A DNA stretch of 64,000 nucleotides from JBOZRQ01 sp050789255 (lineage in GTDB: Bacteria > Bacillota > Sulfobacillia > Symbiobacteriales > Symbiobacteriaceae): the NCBI GenBank assembly GCA_050789255.1, contig JBOZRQ010000020.1:62001-126000 (forward strand), given 5' to 3'. Positions 7,549 through 15,146 of the stretch are shown one piece after another (positions within the stretch are counted from its first letter, which is position 1; the number at the start of each line of letters is the position of its first letter). The notes under the pieces were generated by a model. That model searched no databases and had not been told where the DNA came from. It saw nothing but the letters and a program-made list of their open reading frames with translations. The translations under genes and the position numbers were made by a program.

Positions 7549-7819
7549 GTTCACTGCCCCTTTCTTCACCGCAGGTGGCTCCACTGACAACTGCCTTGAC
7601 CTTAAGGAGGGCGCCCACCAGGTCGTCGATGCGGTCCACCGGGACCGAGATACCTCCAACCCGGCCCCGGTGACGTACCCCGATCAGGTCCACCTGGATG
7701 GCTTTATGGAGGGTGAGGCCTCGCTTGGTGGCCCGGACGATGGCGATGCGGTCACGCTTGTCGCCAAAACCCTCAATCTCAGCTACCATACCGTCCGTGT
7801 ACCAGGGGTCTACTGGCAT
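7541..7819 (-). CDS. Phage hypothetical protein, 92 aa, beta-rich
   Basis: ATG 7819 (MPVDPWYTDGMV) follows GGGGAGGTGGGCGCC directly. The protein looks like a small beta-barrel (AEIEGFGDKRDRIAIVRATKRG, VDLIGVRHRGRVGGISVPVDRIDDLV). The RxRGRVGGI loop and basic character could suit nucleic-acid binding, but I recognise no family. Confidence 0.6.
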   Translation of the reverse strand: MPVDPWYTDGMVAEIEGFGDKRDRIAIVRATKRGLTLHKAIQVDLIGVRHRGRVGGISVPVDRIDDLVGALLKVKAVVSGATCGEERGSERE

Positions 7820-7833
7820 GGCGCCCACCTCCC

Positions 7834-8136
7834 CTACTCCCCGTCTTCCGGGAGCTCGTCCAAGAGTTCCTCCCAGGCCTCCGCGACCCGCTCGAACTCC
7901 TCGTCGTCTTCGATCTCGGCCAGGACATCCTCACCGTCCTCCTGGTCGATGCGGAGGATCACGGCTGCCTCGTCGTCTTCGTTCTCCGGCTCCACAGGCA
8001 GCAGGACGGCGTAATCCTTGCCGTCCACCTTGAGGACTTGGACGATGGTGTACTCGTGCTCGTTGCCGTCTTCGTCAGTGAGCACGACGATTTCCTCATC
8101 CTGCTCCTCGAGTCCCCGGTTTTGCTCGTCTGCCAT
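7834..8136 (-). CDS. DUF1292 (YrzB)-like acidic protein, 100 aa
   Basis: ATG 8136 (MADEQNRGLEEQDEEIV) has a GGGGAAGGGAGAGAG-type site; the long frame above it is shadow coding. The core EEIVVLTDEDGNEHEYTIVQVLKVDGKDYAVLLPVE followed by EAAVILRIDQEDGEDVLAEIEDDEEFERVAEAWEELL is the full DUF1292 pattern. That family is normally a small chromosomal protein of Firmicutes with unknown function. Its presence in a phage operon suggests capture from a host. It is strongly acidic. Confidence 0.8.
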   Translation of the reverse strand: MADEQNRGLEEQDEEIVVLTDEDGNEHEYTIVQVLKVDGKDYAVLLPVEPENEDDEAAVILRIDQEDGEDVLAEIEDDEEFERVAEAWEELLDELPEDGE

Positions 8137-8156
8137 TGATGTCTCTCTCCCTTCCC

Positions 8157-8360
8157 CTAGCTGGCCTGTGCCAGTGCCGACTTGCCCTTCTCCGTGAGCC
8201 GGACCCATCGAAGCGCCTTGCTGTGCGGACGTTCGTCCCAGGGAACGTCCTCGATCAGGCCCTCTGCGGAACACCGCTCCAAGGGGAGTCGGTCGAACCT
8301 GGTCGCCGGGGCCGGCCCCTCCCGGAGCTTCTTCAGGATGGCCATCTCGTACTTGGTCAC
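8157..8360 (-). CDS. Small winged-helix protein, 67 aa
   Basis: The GTG start at 8360 overlaps the upstream stop. MTKYEMAILKKLREGPAPATRFDRL, then SAEGLIEDVPW, KALRWVRLTEKGKSALAQAS reads as a minimal winged helix: helix, recognition helix region and a wing ending in LTEKGK, as in MarR/PadR-like minimal domains. It probably binds DNA; the target is unknown. Confidence 0.6.
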   Translation of the reverse strand: MTKYEMAILKKLREGPAPATRFDRLPLERCSAEGLIEDVPWDERPHSKALRWVRLTEKGKSALAQAS

Positions 8361-9064
8361 CGCTGTTCTCCCTTCTCCGATTCCCGGGGCGCCGCGGGCG
8401 TGGCCTGCACCATTCCTCGCTGGATGGCTGCGATGTCCTCCTCGACGGTGAAACCCAGTTCCTTGTAGGCGGTGGCTGCATACGTGGCGTATGAGATAAG
8501 GCGATCAGCCACTTCCTTGGGCAGGTAGGTTGCCTCGAATCCGATCTTCCTGTCCTGCTCCGGCACGTTGCCTAAGGTCTCCTCCATCACCCGGCGACCG
8601 TTCAGGGCGTGCCCCTCGATAAATGACTCCTTGGTGTAGGTGGCGATGGTGTGGAAGACCATCTGAGACCAGAAGAGCTTCTCCCGAAGTCTGCGAATCT
8701 CGTCGGCTTGATGCGTGGCCAGCTCCTCCGCGGTATGTATCCGTTCAAGGAGGGCCTTACCTGCGTCTGGCGAGAGGGCGGCTTCTGCGATCCGCTTCAT
8801 GTCGGCGCATTCATCGCACCCCACGGTGCCCGAGCCGATCTCGCACTGATAGCCAGGCCCTTCTTCGTGCCGGACAATCTGCAGCAGGGCGGTCTGGATG
8901 GGGGCGAGCGGTGCTTGAATGACCGCCTCGAATTGGGCCGGGGCGCCGATGACGGTAAGCGTGAGGTGCTTCCCCTTCTTGGGGTTGCCCTCGTCGACCA
9001 TGACGTTCAGGCCGGCGGCCTCCAACTGCCTGCAGACGTCAATGGTCTTGTCGGTGAGGCTCAT
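8357..9064 (-). CDS. Phage hypothetical protein with CxxC, 235 aa
   Basis: ATG 9064 (MSLTDKTIDVCRQLE) is chosen with an AAGCGAGGTGACTACACC site before it. N-terminal alpha/beta part (LNVMVDEGNPKKGKHLTLTVIG), a CDEC metal-type pair at the centre, then a long helix (LLERIHTAEELATHQADEIRRLREKLFWSQM) that may be a coiled coil. The tail contains EDIAAIQRGMVQATP. No assignment. Confidence 0.6.
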   Translation of the reverse strand: MSLTDKTIDVCRQLEAAGLNVMVDEGNPKKGKHLTLTVIGAPAQFEAVIQAPLAPIQTALLQIVRHEEGPGYQCEIGSGTVGCDECADMKRIAEAALSPDAGKALLERIHTAEELATHQADEIRRLREKLFWSQMVFHTIATYTKESFIEGHALNGRRVMEETLGNVPEQDRKIGFEATYLPKEVADRLISYATYAATAYKELGFTVEEDIAAIQRGMVQATPAAPRESEKGEQR

Positions 9065-9071
9065 GGTGTAG

Positions 9072-9254
9072 TCACCTCGCTTTCTCAGGATCTTCGGGGC
9101 AGCAGAACCAGCACTTAGGCCGTTTCTCCGCCTCCTCAACCGGGACTTCCTGGATCTCAATAGCCCGGCGAAGGTGTCGGCAGCTAGGATCCGCATGCAC
9201 CGGAAGTGGTCTGGTTCCATGTACGGGGCGCCGCATCACTGCGTAGTAGGTCAT
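9072..9254 (-). CDS. Small cysteine-rich phage protein, 60 aa
   Basis: Starts at ATG 9254. It has HADPSCRHLRRA and RPKCWFCCPEDP, giving an HxxxxCxxL and a CxxCC arrangement that could hold one zinc ion. Short proteins with this pattern, a vestigial zinc ribbon, are frequent in actinophages and Firmicute phages; the role is unknown. It lies 3 bases from the upstream gene's stop. Confidence 0.55.
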   Translation of the reverse strand: MTYYAVMRRPVHGTRPLPVHADPSCRHLRRAIEIQEVPVEEAEKRPKCWFCCPEDPEKAR

Positions 9255-9256
9255 GA

Positions 9257-9559
9257 TCAGGCGGCCGCCCCGACCTTGCCCCCGATGAAGTCGAACCGTT
9301 GCTGGTTGGGGTGGTAGACGGCGGCCAGGAGTTCGTATCCCTGCAGGGCCTCCTCAAGGCCAATCCTCTCGGCGAGTTTGACCAAGTCGCGGGTCTCGTC
9401 TCGTTCCCATTCGGTGTCCTTGAGGTCCTCTTCGAGGTCGCGGATTTCGCCCTCAATCTCCTTGCACCGCTCATCCAAAGCTTTGACTCTGACTTGTCCT
9501 TCTTCAAGGCTGGTGATGGTGCTCAACTTGCGAGCCATGGACACCATCGAATAACGCAT
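9257..9559 (-). CDS. Coiled-coil phage protein, 100 aa
   Basis: ATG 9559 has AGGAGGAAGGCGAC before it. Residues 20-75 form one charged coiled coil (VRVKALDERCKEIEGEIRDLEEDLKDTEWERDETRDLVKL). The end reads YELLAAVYHPNQQRFDFIGGKVGAAA. No domain is recognised. It follows the two HTH genes in the same operon. Confidence 0.6.
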   Translation of the reverse strand: MRYSMVSMARKLSTITSLEEGQVRVKALDERCKEIEGEIRDLEEDLKDTEWERDETRDLVKLAERIGLEEALQGYELLAAVYHPNQQRFDFIGGKVGAAA

Positions 9560-9577
9560 GTCGCCTTCCTCCTTTCG

Positions 9578-10003
9578 TCAGAGACTGCTTACCTGGTCGT
9601 ATGGCCGACCGGGGAGCCCGGGAGGTAGACCCAACTTCCGTAGGCGGCGTCTAAGCCAACCGTCATCGAGGTATCCCAGTCGCCTTGCAGCCTGGCGAAT
9701 GCCGCCACCCTTCGCTACTTCCTGGATGAGGCGGGCGTCTGATACCGGACAGCGCTTTCCGCAGTTGGTCGTCGGAGTCGTAGGCACTTCTCGACCAGAC
9801 CGGGTGAGAGACCACCGCTCTCCGTAGATAGCGTTCTTACGTACCTCCGCCCAGCCCCATTTGAACAGGTCCCGGAGGGCTTGGGCGACCGTCTTGGATG
9901 TCAGACCCGTGTAAATCTCAACCGTTCGTACTGTGCAGGTTCCGTGGTGGAGGCACTGCAGCACCAAACTGTGGCTCGGACGGAGATCGTCAGGGATTAC
10001 CAT
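9578..10003 (-). CDS. Two-module HTH protein, 141 aa
   Basis: The N-terminal winged helix reads LVLQCLHHGTCTVRTVEIYTGLTSKTVAQALRDLFKWGWAEV with a wing. The C-terminal module begins at CGKRCPVSDARLIQEVAKGGGIRQAARRLGY and ends WLRRRLRKLGLPPGLPGRP. The C-terminal module is also present in the neighbouring 9990-10616 gene, with the same RC-(V/I)SD-LI-V...AA-L...W-RRLR-LGLP-G order. It overlaps that gene by 14 bases. Probably a DNA-binding regulator. Confidence 0.7.
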   Translation of the reverse strand: MVIPDDLRPSHSLVLQCLHHGTCTVRTVEIYTGLTSKTVAQALRDLFKWGWAEVRKNAIYGERWSLTRSGREVPTTPTTNCGKRCPVSDARLIQEVAKGGGIRQAARRLGYLDDGWLRRRLRKLGLPPGLPGRPYDQVSSL

Positions 10004-10616
10004 CGACCGGTCCCCCCTCTTCCCAACTGGGCTTGAGCCCGAATGCCCTCATCACCTTCACGTACTTGGAGCCATTCCGGCCCTTAGGTAGACCCATGGC
10101 CCGCAGTCGACGCCACACCCACGGCATGTTCACCCCGTCCAGCGTGTCCGCAGCCTTGGTGACACTCCCCTCTCTGAACACCAGGTCGATGAGATCCCGG
10201 TCGGAGATCGTGCACCGCTGAGCCGCCTTGGCGCCTCTTTTTCCCCGGGGGTCTCCAGAGCAGACGATCTTCACCCCCGCGGCTTTGAGCACACGAGATG
10301 CGTAGGCCCGGTTCATGTGCAGGAGCTTGGCGAGTTCGGTCACCGTCTTCCGCTCCTCGCAGTAGAGGCGAACCGCTTCGTGCCTGCGTGTATCGGTGGC
10401 TGCTGTGACTCGGTTGCGCCACTCGCTGGGCTTTCGGACCTTGGTGGGCTTGTTCGGCTGCTGGGTAGGCGTGCTTACGACGGTGACCGTAGGTCGAAGT
10501 GTAGGGGACTCCGGGAAGGCAATTGCCTCCTGGGTACCGTCCTCCCAGACAATCCGCCCGGCGACGGCGTCGTACCGTCCTTTTCTGATCGCCTCGGGTG
10601 CGATGGGTAGTGCCAT
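9990..10616 (-). CDS. HTH protein sharing a C-terminal module with its neighbour, 208 aa
   Basis: ATG 10616 (MALPIAPEAIRKGRYD) follows GAGGTGACCACC. Residues 1-40 resemble a small beta unit (YDAVAGRIVWEDGTQEAIAF). A resolvase/Hin-like HTH follows at about 85-125 (AVRLYCEERKTVTELAKLLHMNRAYASRVLKAAGV), and a second HTH module at 140-190 (CTISDRDLIDLVFREGSVTKAADTL...WVWRRLRAMGLPKG). The second module is homologous to the end of the 9578-10003 protein. The pair probably arose by duplication of that module. Confidence 0.7.
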   Translation of the reverse strand: MALPIAPEAIRKGRYDAVAGRIVWEDGTQEAIAFPESPTLRPTVTVVSTPTQQPNKPTKVRKPSEWRNRVTAATDTRRHEAVRLYCEERKTVTELAKLLHMNRAYASRVLKAAGVKIVCSGDPRGKRGAKAAQRCTISDRDLIDLVFREGSVTKAADTLDGVNMPWVWRRLRAMGLPKGRNGSKYVKVMRAFGLKPSWEEGGPVDGNP

Positions 10617-10621
10617 GGTGG

Positions 10622-12088
10622 TCACCTCGCTTCGTCCTCGCCGGCGGCCACCTGGTCAAGCAGGCTGCCACCATAACGGCTGTAGTCAATGCGCTTGCTG
10701 GGTCGTACCCGACCTGTCAGGCGCTTTTCGATGATCTCGAGGTTGCGCTCGTCCAGGTCGATACCGATCACCAGAGGTTGACACACGTCTCCGTCGATTA
10801 CCTTGGTTGGGCGGGCCTCGAAAGCTCCCTGTGCCGTGGCCCCGCTTCCGAAGGCTGTGTCCAAGATGATGCCACCTTCCCAACCGGCGCCACATCCGCA
10901 GTCGGTGTATCCGACCAGGGTTCGGTCTGGGGGCTCCCAGAACCAACCACTCTGCTGCTCGCGGTTGCCAGGGACCAAGACCTTTCGTTCCTCCCTACCG
11001 CGTGCCGGCTTGCTTTGGACCTCATAGATTGCCGCTCTGGGCTCCCCACACCGTCTGCAAACCGCTTCTGGGCAGGTGGCTTTGATGGGCCTATGGACTA
11101 GGGATGGAGGGTAGGTTGCATAGTGGGCCATAGGGAACGGGGCGGTCGGAATCGCCCATAGGTCTCCGGGGTTTCGCCCCAGCGGGTTTGGAGGGTTCTT
11201 AAAACCCCGTTGAGTATCGCCACTGTGTTCGACCCATCCTTCGTGCCGCTTGCCACCACCACCAAGACCCGGGCGGTTGTCGCTCAGGGTCAGGTCGCTG
11301 TGCTTCTCCCGAATGGCGTCCAGGTCGTAGAAGTACTTCTGCTGCCTGACGAAATGGAAGATCACCTCGTAAGTTCCCTTCAAACGGTCCTCGGCCGATA
11401 CGGGCATGCCCATGCTGGCCGGGGCGCCGCCATCGTCATCCTCTAGGGAATTCTCCACGTCTTTGCCCTTGAACCAGATGACGATGTTTCGCAGAATCCA
11501 CCCACCAGGCGCCCGCTTCTCGTTTACCCATTCCACCAGCATTTGGCGAGCCTGGTCCACCAGATCCCAGTCCTCACCCGCCTTGGCCTGGTCCAACATG
11601 GCTGCGATCCCGAGTAGGGCCGCTGCGTCGGCAGCTGTGAAGGTGTTGGCTCCGACCATGGCGAGAGCGAAGCGGAAGGGGACCATCATCAAAGACTTCG
11701 CAGGCCACTTGTCCCGGGCTGGCTTCCACTTCGGCTGACCTTCTCGTAGACCACCAGAACTGTAATCCCCGCCGGCTCCGCCAGATCCTGCGTACCCATC
11801 GCCGAGGTTCACCCAGATACTTCCGTCCTCACGGAGCAGGTGGTCGCCGACGGCGCTGTATAGGTCGCATAGGGCGGAGACGTACTCCTCGACGCTCTGC
11901 TCCTGCCCCAGCTCCTTATCGGCGTCAGGGTGATCCTCAGGGAGGTACCTACGGAGGTGGTAATAGGCTGGTGAGGTTACCAGCATGTTCACACGCTTGC
12001 CGTACTTGGCGGCCAGCTTGAGGACCGTCTCCTTGGCATCCCCGATGTAGACCTCTACACCGGGGAGTACCAGTCTGGGTTCAATCAA
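10622..12088 (-). CDS. DNA methyltransferase, N4-C/N6-A class, with variant motif IV SPAY
   Basis: 488 aa from a TTG start with GGAGGGGATAACCC upstream. Motif IV comes first (LVTSPAYYHLRRY, residues about 38-48), and motif I, the AdoMet site, is near the end (LDTAFGSGATAQGA, about 413). This is the beta order typical of phage N4/N6 amino-methyltransferases. The catalytic SPPY is SPAY here, so activity is uncertain. A CRRCGEP...CGCG zinc-like insertion sits before motif I. WVNLGDGYAGSGG and KGTYEVIFHFVRQQKYFYDLDAIR are also family hallmarks. Target sequence unknown. Confidence 0.88.
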   Translation of the reverse strand: MIEPRLVLPGVEVYIGDAKETVLKLAAKYGKRVNMLVTSPAYYHLRRYLPEDHPDADKELGQEQSVEEYVSALCDLYSAVGDHLLREDGSIWVNLGDGYAGSGGAGGDYSSGGLREGQPKWKPARDKWPAKSLMMVPFRFALAMVGANTFTAADAAALLGIAAMLDQAKAGEDWDLVDQARQMLVEWVNEKRAPGGWILRNIVIWFKGKDVENSLEDDDGGAPASMGMPVSAEDRLKGTYEVIFHFVRQQKYFYDLDAIREKHSDLTLSDNRPGLGGGGKRHEGWVEHSGDTQRGFKNPPNPLGRNPGDLWAIPTAPFPMAHYATYPPSLVHRPIKATCPEAVCRRCGEPRAAIYEVQSKPARGREERKVLVPGNREQQSGWFWEPPDRTLVGYTDCGCGAGWEGGIILDTAFGSGATAQGAFEARPTKVIDGDVCQPLVIGIDLDERNLEIIEKRLTGRVRPSKRIDYSRYGGSLLDQVAAGEDEAR

Positions 12089-12218
12089 GGGTTATCCCCT
12101 CCGCTTGATGCTCAGTGGATTGAGCCGGGCCGGTGTTTCCTGAGTTACCACAGCCGCCACCGCCGCCGGCGTACTCCCGGGTCATGGATGCAGGTGCTAA
12201 GCATCAGAAGGTGGATGG

Positions 12219-12863
12219 TCATGCGCTAGCACCTCCACCGAGCACAGCCCGCGCTCTGCGGACGTCGCCCACCGTAAACGAGATAAGATGCGCATCCGGT
12301 TGACCTTCGGGAATATGGACTCCGTGGGCGATGAAGGGGCGAAGGGCTTCCCGCAGTCGCCTTACCTCAGCAACCAGGTCGGGCACATCCTGGCGGGCGT
12401 GGGCGATGAAGGTGGTATCGGCTTCGTGTTGCGTGGTTTCGGCTTCGTCGTGGCCTAGACCAAACAGCACTCCGTCAAACTGGTCACCGCGAACCAGGAA
12501 CAGAGTCCGTTCCGCCCCGCTGTACCCCATCTTGGCGATCCATGGCCCCTCCGATGCCGCTGCAGCACGGGCTTCGATCTCCTTCAACCGCTCCCCGGTG
12601 ATGCGCCCATGCTCTACCGCGGGGGCCGAGGGTGCCGTGGCTTCCTCCCGGGAGATTAGGGTGTCGACCATTCTCAGTGCCCGGTCGCAGGCTGCTGAAA
12701 GGACGAGACCCGTCAGTTCGGCTTCGTTGACAAATGCTCCGATGATGCTCTCCAGCGCACCTTTCTGTCTCTCTGGCGAGAGGCGCTGCCACCGCTCCAT
12801 CAACGGGCCGAGTCTGACCTCAAGGGCAGCCAGCAAGGCTTGCTGTTCCAGCGTCAAGGTCAT
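12219..12863 (-). CDS. Ea22-like phage protein, 214 aa
   Basis: ATG 12863 with GAGGAGGAATAACGAG upstream, which lies inside the end of the 34-aa gene before it. N-terminal helices (LLAALEVRLGPLMERWQRLSPERQ), then the frequent phage pattern LKEIEARAAAASEGPW...ADTTFIAHARQDVPDLVAEVRRLREAL. That pattern is seen in a widespread accessory family named after lambda Ea22; its function is unknown. Confidence 0.7.
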   Translation of the reverse strand: MTLTLEQQALLAALEVRLGPLMERWQRLSPERQKGALESIIGAFVNEAELTGLVLSAACDRALRMVDTLISREEATAPSAPAVEHGRITGERLKEIEARAAAASEGPWIAKMGYSGAERTLFLVRGDQFDGVLFGLGHDEAETTQHEADTTFIAHARQDVPDLVAEVRRLREALRPFIAHGVHIPEGQPDAHLISFTVGDVRRARAVLGGGASA

Positions 12864-12867
12864 CTCG

Positions 12868-12972
12868 TTATTCCTCCTCTACAGGGGTCTTCCAAGGGGC
12901 CTGGCCGGTGATTACCCGGACCACTATACCGAGGAGCAGGGCTGCCGCTCCGATCGCCACCAGGTTGCTCAT
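12868..12972 (-). CDS. 34-aa membrane peptide
   Basis: Found by reading the minus strand. ATG 12972 overlaps the upstream stop as ATGA, and GGAGATCTCC precedes it. It codes for 34 residues: MSNLVAI, one hydrophobic span (GAAALLLGIVVRVI), then TGQAPWKTPVEEE. Its stop ends 4 bases before the next ATG and its last codons form that gene's ribosome site. The tight fit on both sides argues that it is real. Function unknown; a small inner-membrane protein is likely. Confidence 0.65.
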   Translation of the reverse strand: MSNLVAIGAAALLLGIVVRVITGQAPWKTPVEEE

Positions 12973-13448
12973 GGTGTGGAGATCTCCTTCGGCTTACGAA
13001 TTCCCAGCCTTATCGCCTCGTCGCTGCTGAGGTAGTGAACGCCTTCCGGGTTGATAATCTCCCGGAGCTTCTCCAGGAAGGTGTACTCGTCCAGTTCCGG
13101 GGTGTGCAGGTGGGGCATCGGGATCAGGGCGGGCAGTAACGGCGAGGCGTCCGGTTTCCGGGTGAAAGGTCGCCACCACCAGGGGATGGCCTTCCAAGCC
13201 TTGACCACCTCTGTCCGCCGGCGGTGCTCTGCGGCCCGCCACTCCTGGTCCGCAGCTTTGTCCTCCTTGACCTGCGCCTCGATCCGTGCCTTGAGTTGAC
13301 GTTGGACTTCGGCCTTGTGCCGCAGAACCACCATCCGCTCACCGATGGCCGCAATCAGCCGGACCCCCTCAACGGGAAGCAGGATGTGTGGTCCCGTTCC
13401 CACGTCGACGAGTTTGGTCTGTAGGTCTCCGAGTCCGGGAGCTTTCAT
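12969..13448 (-). CDS. Phage hypothetical protein, 159 aa
   Basis: Starts at ATG 13448, overlapping the upstream gene by 4 bases. An N-terminal globular part (LVDVGTGPHILLPVEGVRLIAAIGERMVVL) leads into a long charged helix (RHKAEVQRQLKARIEAQVKEDKAADQEWRAAEHRRR). WWWRPFTRKP and LDEYTFLEKLREIINPEGVHYLSSDEAIRLGI follow. No family recognised. Confidence 0.6.
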   Translation of the reverse strand: MKAPGLGDLQTKLVDVGTGPHILLPVEGVRLIAAIGERMVVLRHKAEVQRQLKARIEAQVKEDKAADQEWRAAEHRRRTEVVKAWKAIPWWWRPFTRKPDASPLLPALIPMPHLHTPELDEYTFLEKLREIINPEGVHYLSSDEAIRLGIRKPKEISTP

Positions 13449-14227
13449 CGTTCACGCACCGCCCTTTCGTGAATCCAGGTGTAGTAGCCGTTTTGGGAGA
13501 GGATGGCCTGTACCTCAACCGGGAGTAACCGGCGCCGTACCTGCTGGGCCAGTTGCCAAAGCTCATCCTTGGCCGTGGGGCCTCCGGGCTCGAAGTCCAG
13601 CCAGTGATTGAGATTCAGGCAGGCCGGTAAGTTGTTGGTGTCCTCGTTTCGGGTGTACTCGTAGGCCCGACTTTCGAGGTGTGCCCGGCTGATCAGCCCC
13701 TTGCCAGGGACTCCTCCGGCCCCGGGTTGCTGGTGGGCGTTGCAACCGCAAACGCAAGGTAGCACGTGGGACAACGCCTCCTGCTTCCGATCTCCGGGTC
13801 GGAGCCGGCGGCCCCGGACACCTTCCCGCTTGATCGGCTGTCCTCGTTTGAAGGTCCAGCCCTTCGTGGTGACCTTCTTGACCGTCTGGTCACCGATCTT
13901 TCGTTTGTGCTGTAGGGGTCGATGGCCCGGCTTGGGGCGGAAGGTCGACGTGATCCTCCGCCCCTGGGCCTCCAACTGTGCGAGCTTCTTCTTGGAGATC
14001 GCCCGCAAGCTGCTGCCTTCGACTCGGTACTGGTCGGCTTGGTCGGCTCGGGCCCTGACCCGTGTCTCTTGCTCGCCTAGCTTCGGTGTCTTTGCGAAGG
14101 TCGGCTTCAGTGGGTTCGGTTCTCGGTTCTGCTTGGCTGCTTTGCGTTGCTCCGGCGATTGCTTCATCGGCTTAGGGCATGCTCTGATCTCGCCCATGGG
14201 CCTGTCCACCGCCATCTTGTTTACCAT
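13445..14227 (-). CDS. Basic protein with divergent NinG/HNH-like nuclease end, 260 aa
   Basis: Residues 1-150 are very basic and probably disordered (KQSPEQRKAAKQNREPN, FKRGQPIKREGVRGRRLRPGDRK). The C-terminal third has CVCGCNAHQQ, then GKGLISRAHLESRAYEYTRNEDTNNLPACLNLNHW. This resembles the C-x-C...H-x(2)-SR...N-x-x-x-C-x-x-x-N-H layout of NinG/Rap and related HNH recombination nucleases. Residue spacing is off from canonical HNH, so the call is inference. It overlaps the next gene by 4 bases and sits beside three methyltransferases. Confidence 0.5.
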   Translation of the reverse strand: MVNKMAVDRPMGEIRACPKPMKQSPEQRKAAKQNREPNPLKPTFAKTPKLGEQETRVRARADQADQYRVEGSSLRAISKKKLAQLEAQGRRITSTFRPKPGHRPLQHKRKIGDQTVKKVTTKGWTFKRGQPIKREGVRGRRLRPGDRKQEALSHVLPCVCGCNAHQQPGAGGVPGKGLISRAHLESRAYEYTRNEDTNNLPACLNLNHWLDFEPGGPTAKDELWQLAQQVRRRLLPVEVQAILSQNGYYTWIHERAVRER

Positions 14228-14291
14228 AATGAGATTCCTGTCGACTCGGAGCCTACGGCTCTGCCTTGGTCCGTCCCCCTACCCAGGGGGT

Positions 14292-15143
14292 CTAGTCGGT
14301 TGTCTGGGCGCCGGCCTCCATGAGGTCGAACAGTGTGTCTTGCTTCTGCCGTGGCAGCGGGTAGTTGCTGATGATCAGTTCTTTGTAGGGGCGCCTCGCT
14401 GCGGCGTCTAGGCTGATGCTGTAGTGCTTGCTTCGCTCGGTGATATGGCACCCGTCGAACACCTGACGGATTAGTGGATGGTCATTTGTGGTCATGAGGA
14501 ACCTGTGCTCCAGACCGCCCAACCCACCAGCCAGGGCCCGGTACTCCTCTTCTCCGAACTCGCCAGCAGCGTATCCTTTGGTCCCGAGGTAGGGCGGGTC
14601 CAGGAAGAACACCTTTCCGGGCGCCGGGTTTTCACCACCAGCCCAGAGGCTGATGAGTTCCTGCCACGGAAGGCACTCAATGTAGACTCGCTGCAGACGC
14701 CTATGTAATGCGGAGACCCACTCCTGCGAGCGCTCGATCCATGGCGCCAATTCACTCCGGGCCCTGGGGCTGGTGCCGAAACTCGGTCGCTTCATGTCCC
14801 CGCTGAAACTCGCCCGGTTCAGGTAGAGGAACCGGTAGGCCCGGAGCACAGGGTCAAGTCTGTCTGGATCCGTTCCCTTCAGGTCATCGAACTCGGACCG
14901 GCTGACCACCGTCAGGCGCCACGCTTCAGCGAATGCCTCCGGCTGGTCTCGAACCACCTGGAAGAGGTTTGTCACGTCCCGGTCGATGTCGTTGAGGACC
15001 TCTACCACCGAAGGTTTCTTGGCCAGAAGGACCGAGGCGCCGCCGCCAAACACTTCGACGTAGCAGTAGTGCTCCGGGAGAAGGCTGGCGAGGTAGTCGG
15101 CTTCGGCCTGCTTGCCTCCTACCCAACGGACTGGACTCTTCAA
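14292..15143 (-). CDS. Dam-like D12-class adenine-N6 DNA methyltransferase
   Basis: 283 aa from a TTG start with AGGAGG upstream. The alpha-class order is clear: SPVRWVGGKQ (motif X, AdoMet), VEVFGGGASVLLAK (motif I), LNDIDRDVTNLFQVVR (motif II), and FFLDPPYLGTKGY (motif IV DPPY, catalytic, about residue 180). Length matches Dam/D12 enzymes. Likely methylates adenine in a short palindrome such as GATC, but specificity cannot be read from sequence. A solitary phage methylase of this sort usually protects DNA from host restriction. Confidence 0.92.
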   Translation of the reverse strand: MKSPVRWVGGKQAEADYLASLLPEHYCYVEVFGGGASVLLAKKPSVVEVLNDIDRDVTNLFQVVRDQPEAFAEAWRLTVVSRSEFDDLKGTDPDRLDPVLRAYRFLYLNRASFSGDMKRPSFGTSPRARSELAPWIERSQEWVSALHRRLQRVYIECLPWQELISLWAGGENPAPGKVFFLDPPYLGTKGYAAGEFGEEEYRALAGGLGGLEHRFLMTTNDHPLIRQVFDGCHITERSKHYSISLDAAARRPYKELIISNYPLPRQKQDTLFDLMEAGAQTTD

Positions 15144-15146
15144 GGG

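Noticed and set aside
12091..12197. Glycine-rich 34-codon frame before the first methyltransferase
   Set aside because: ATG lacks a ribosome site; the product (MTREYAGGGGGCGN start) has no feature. Its overlap with the methylase start is likely chance.
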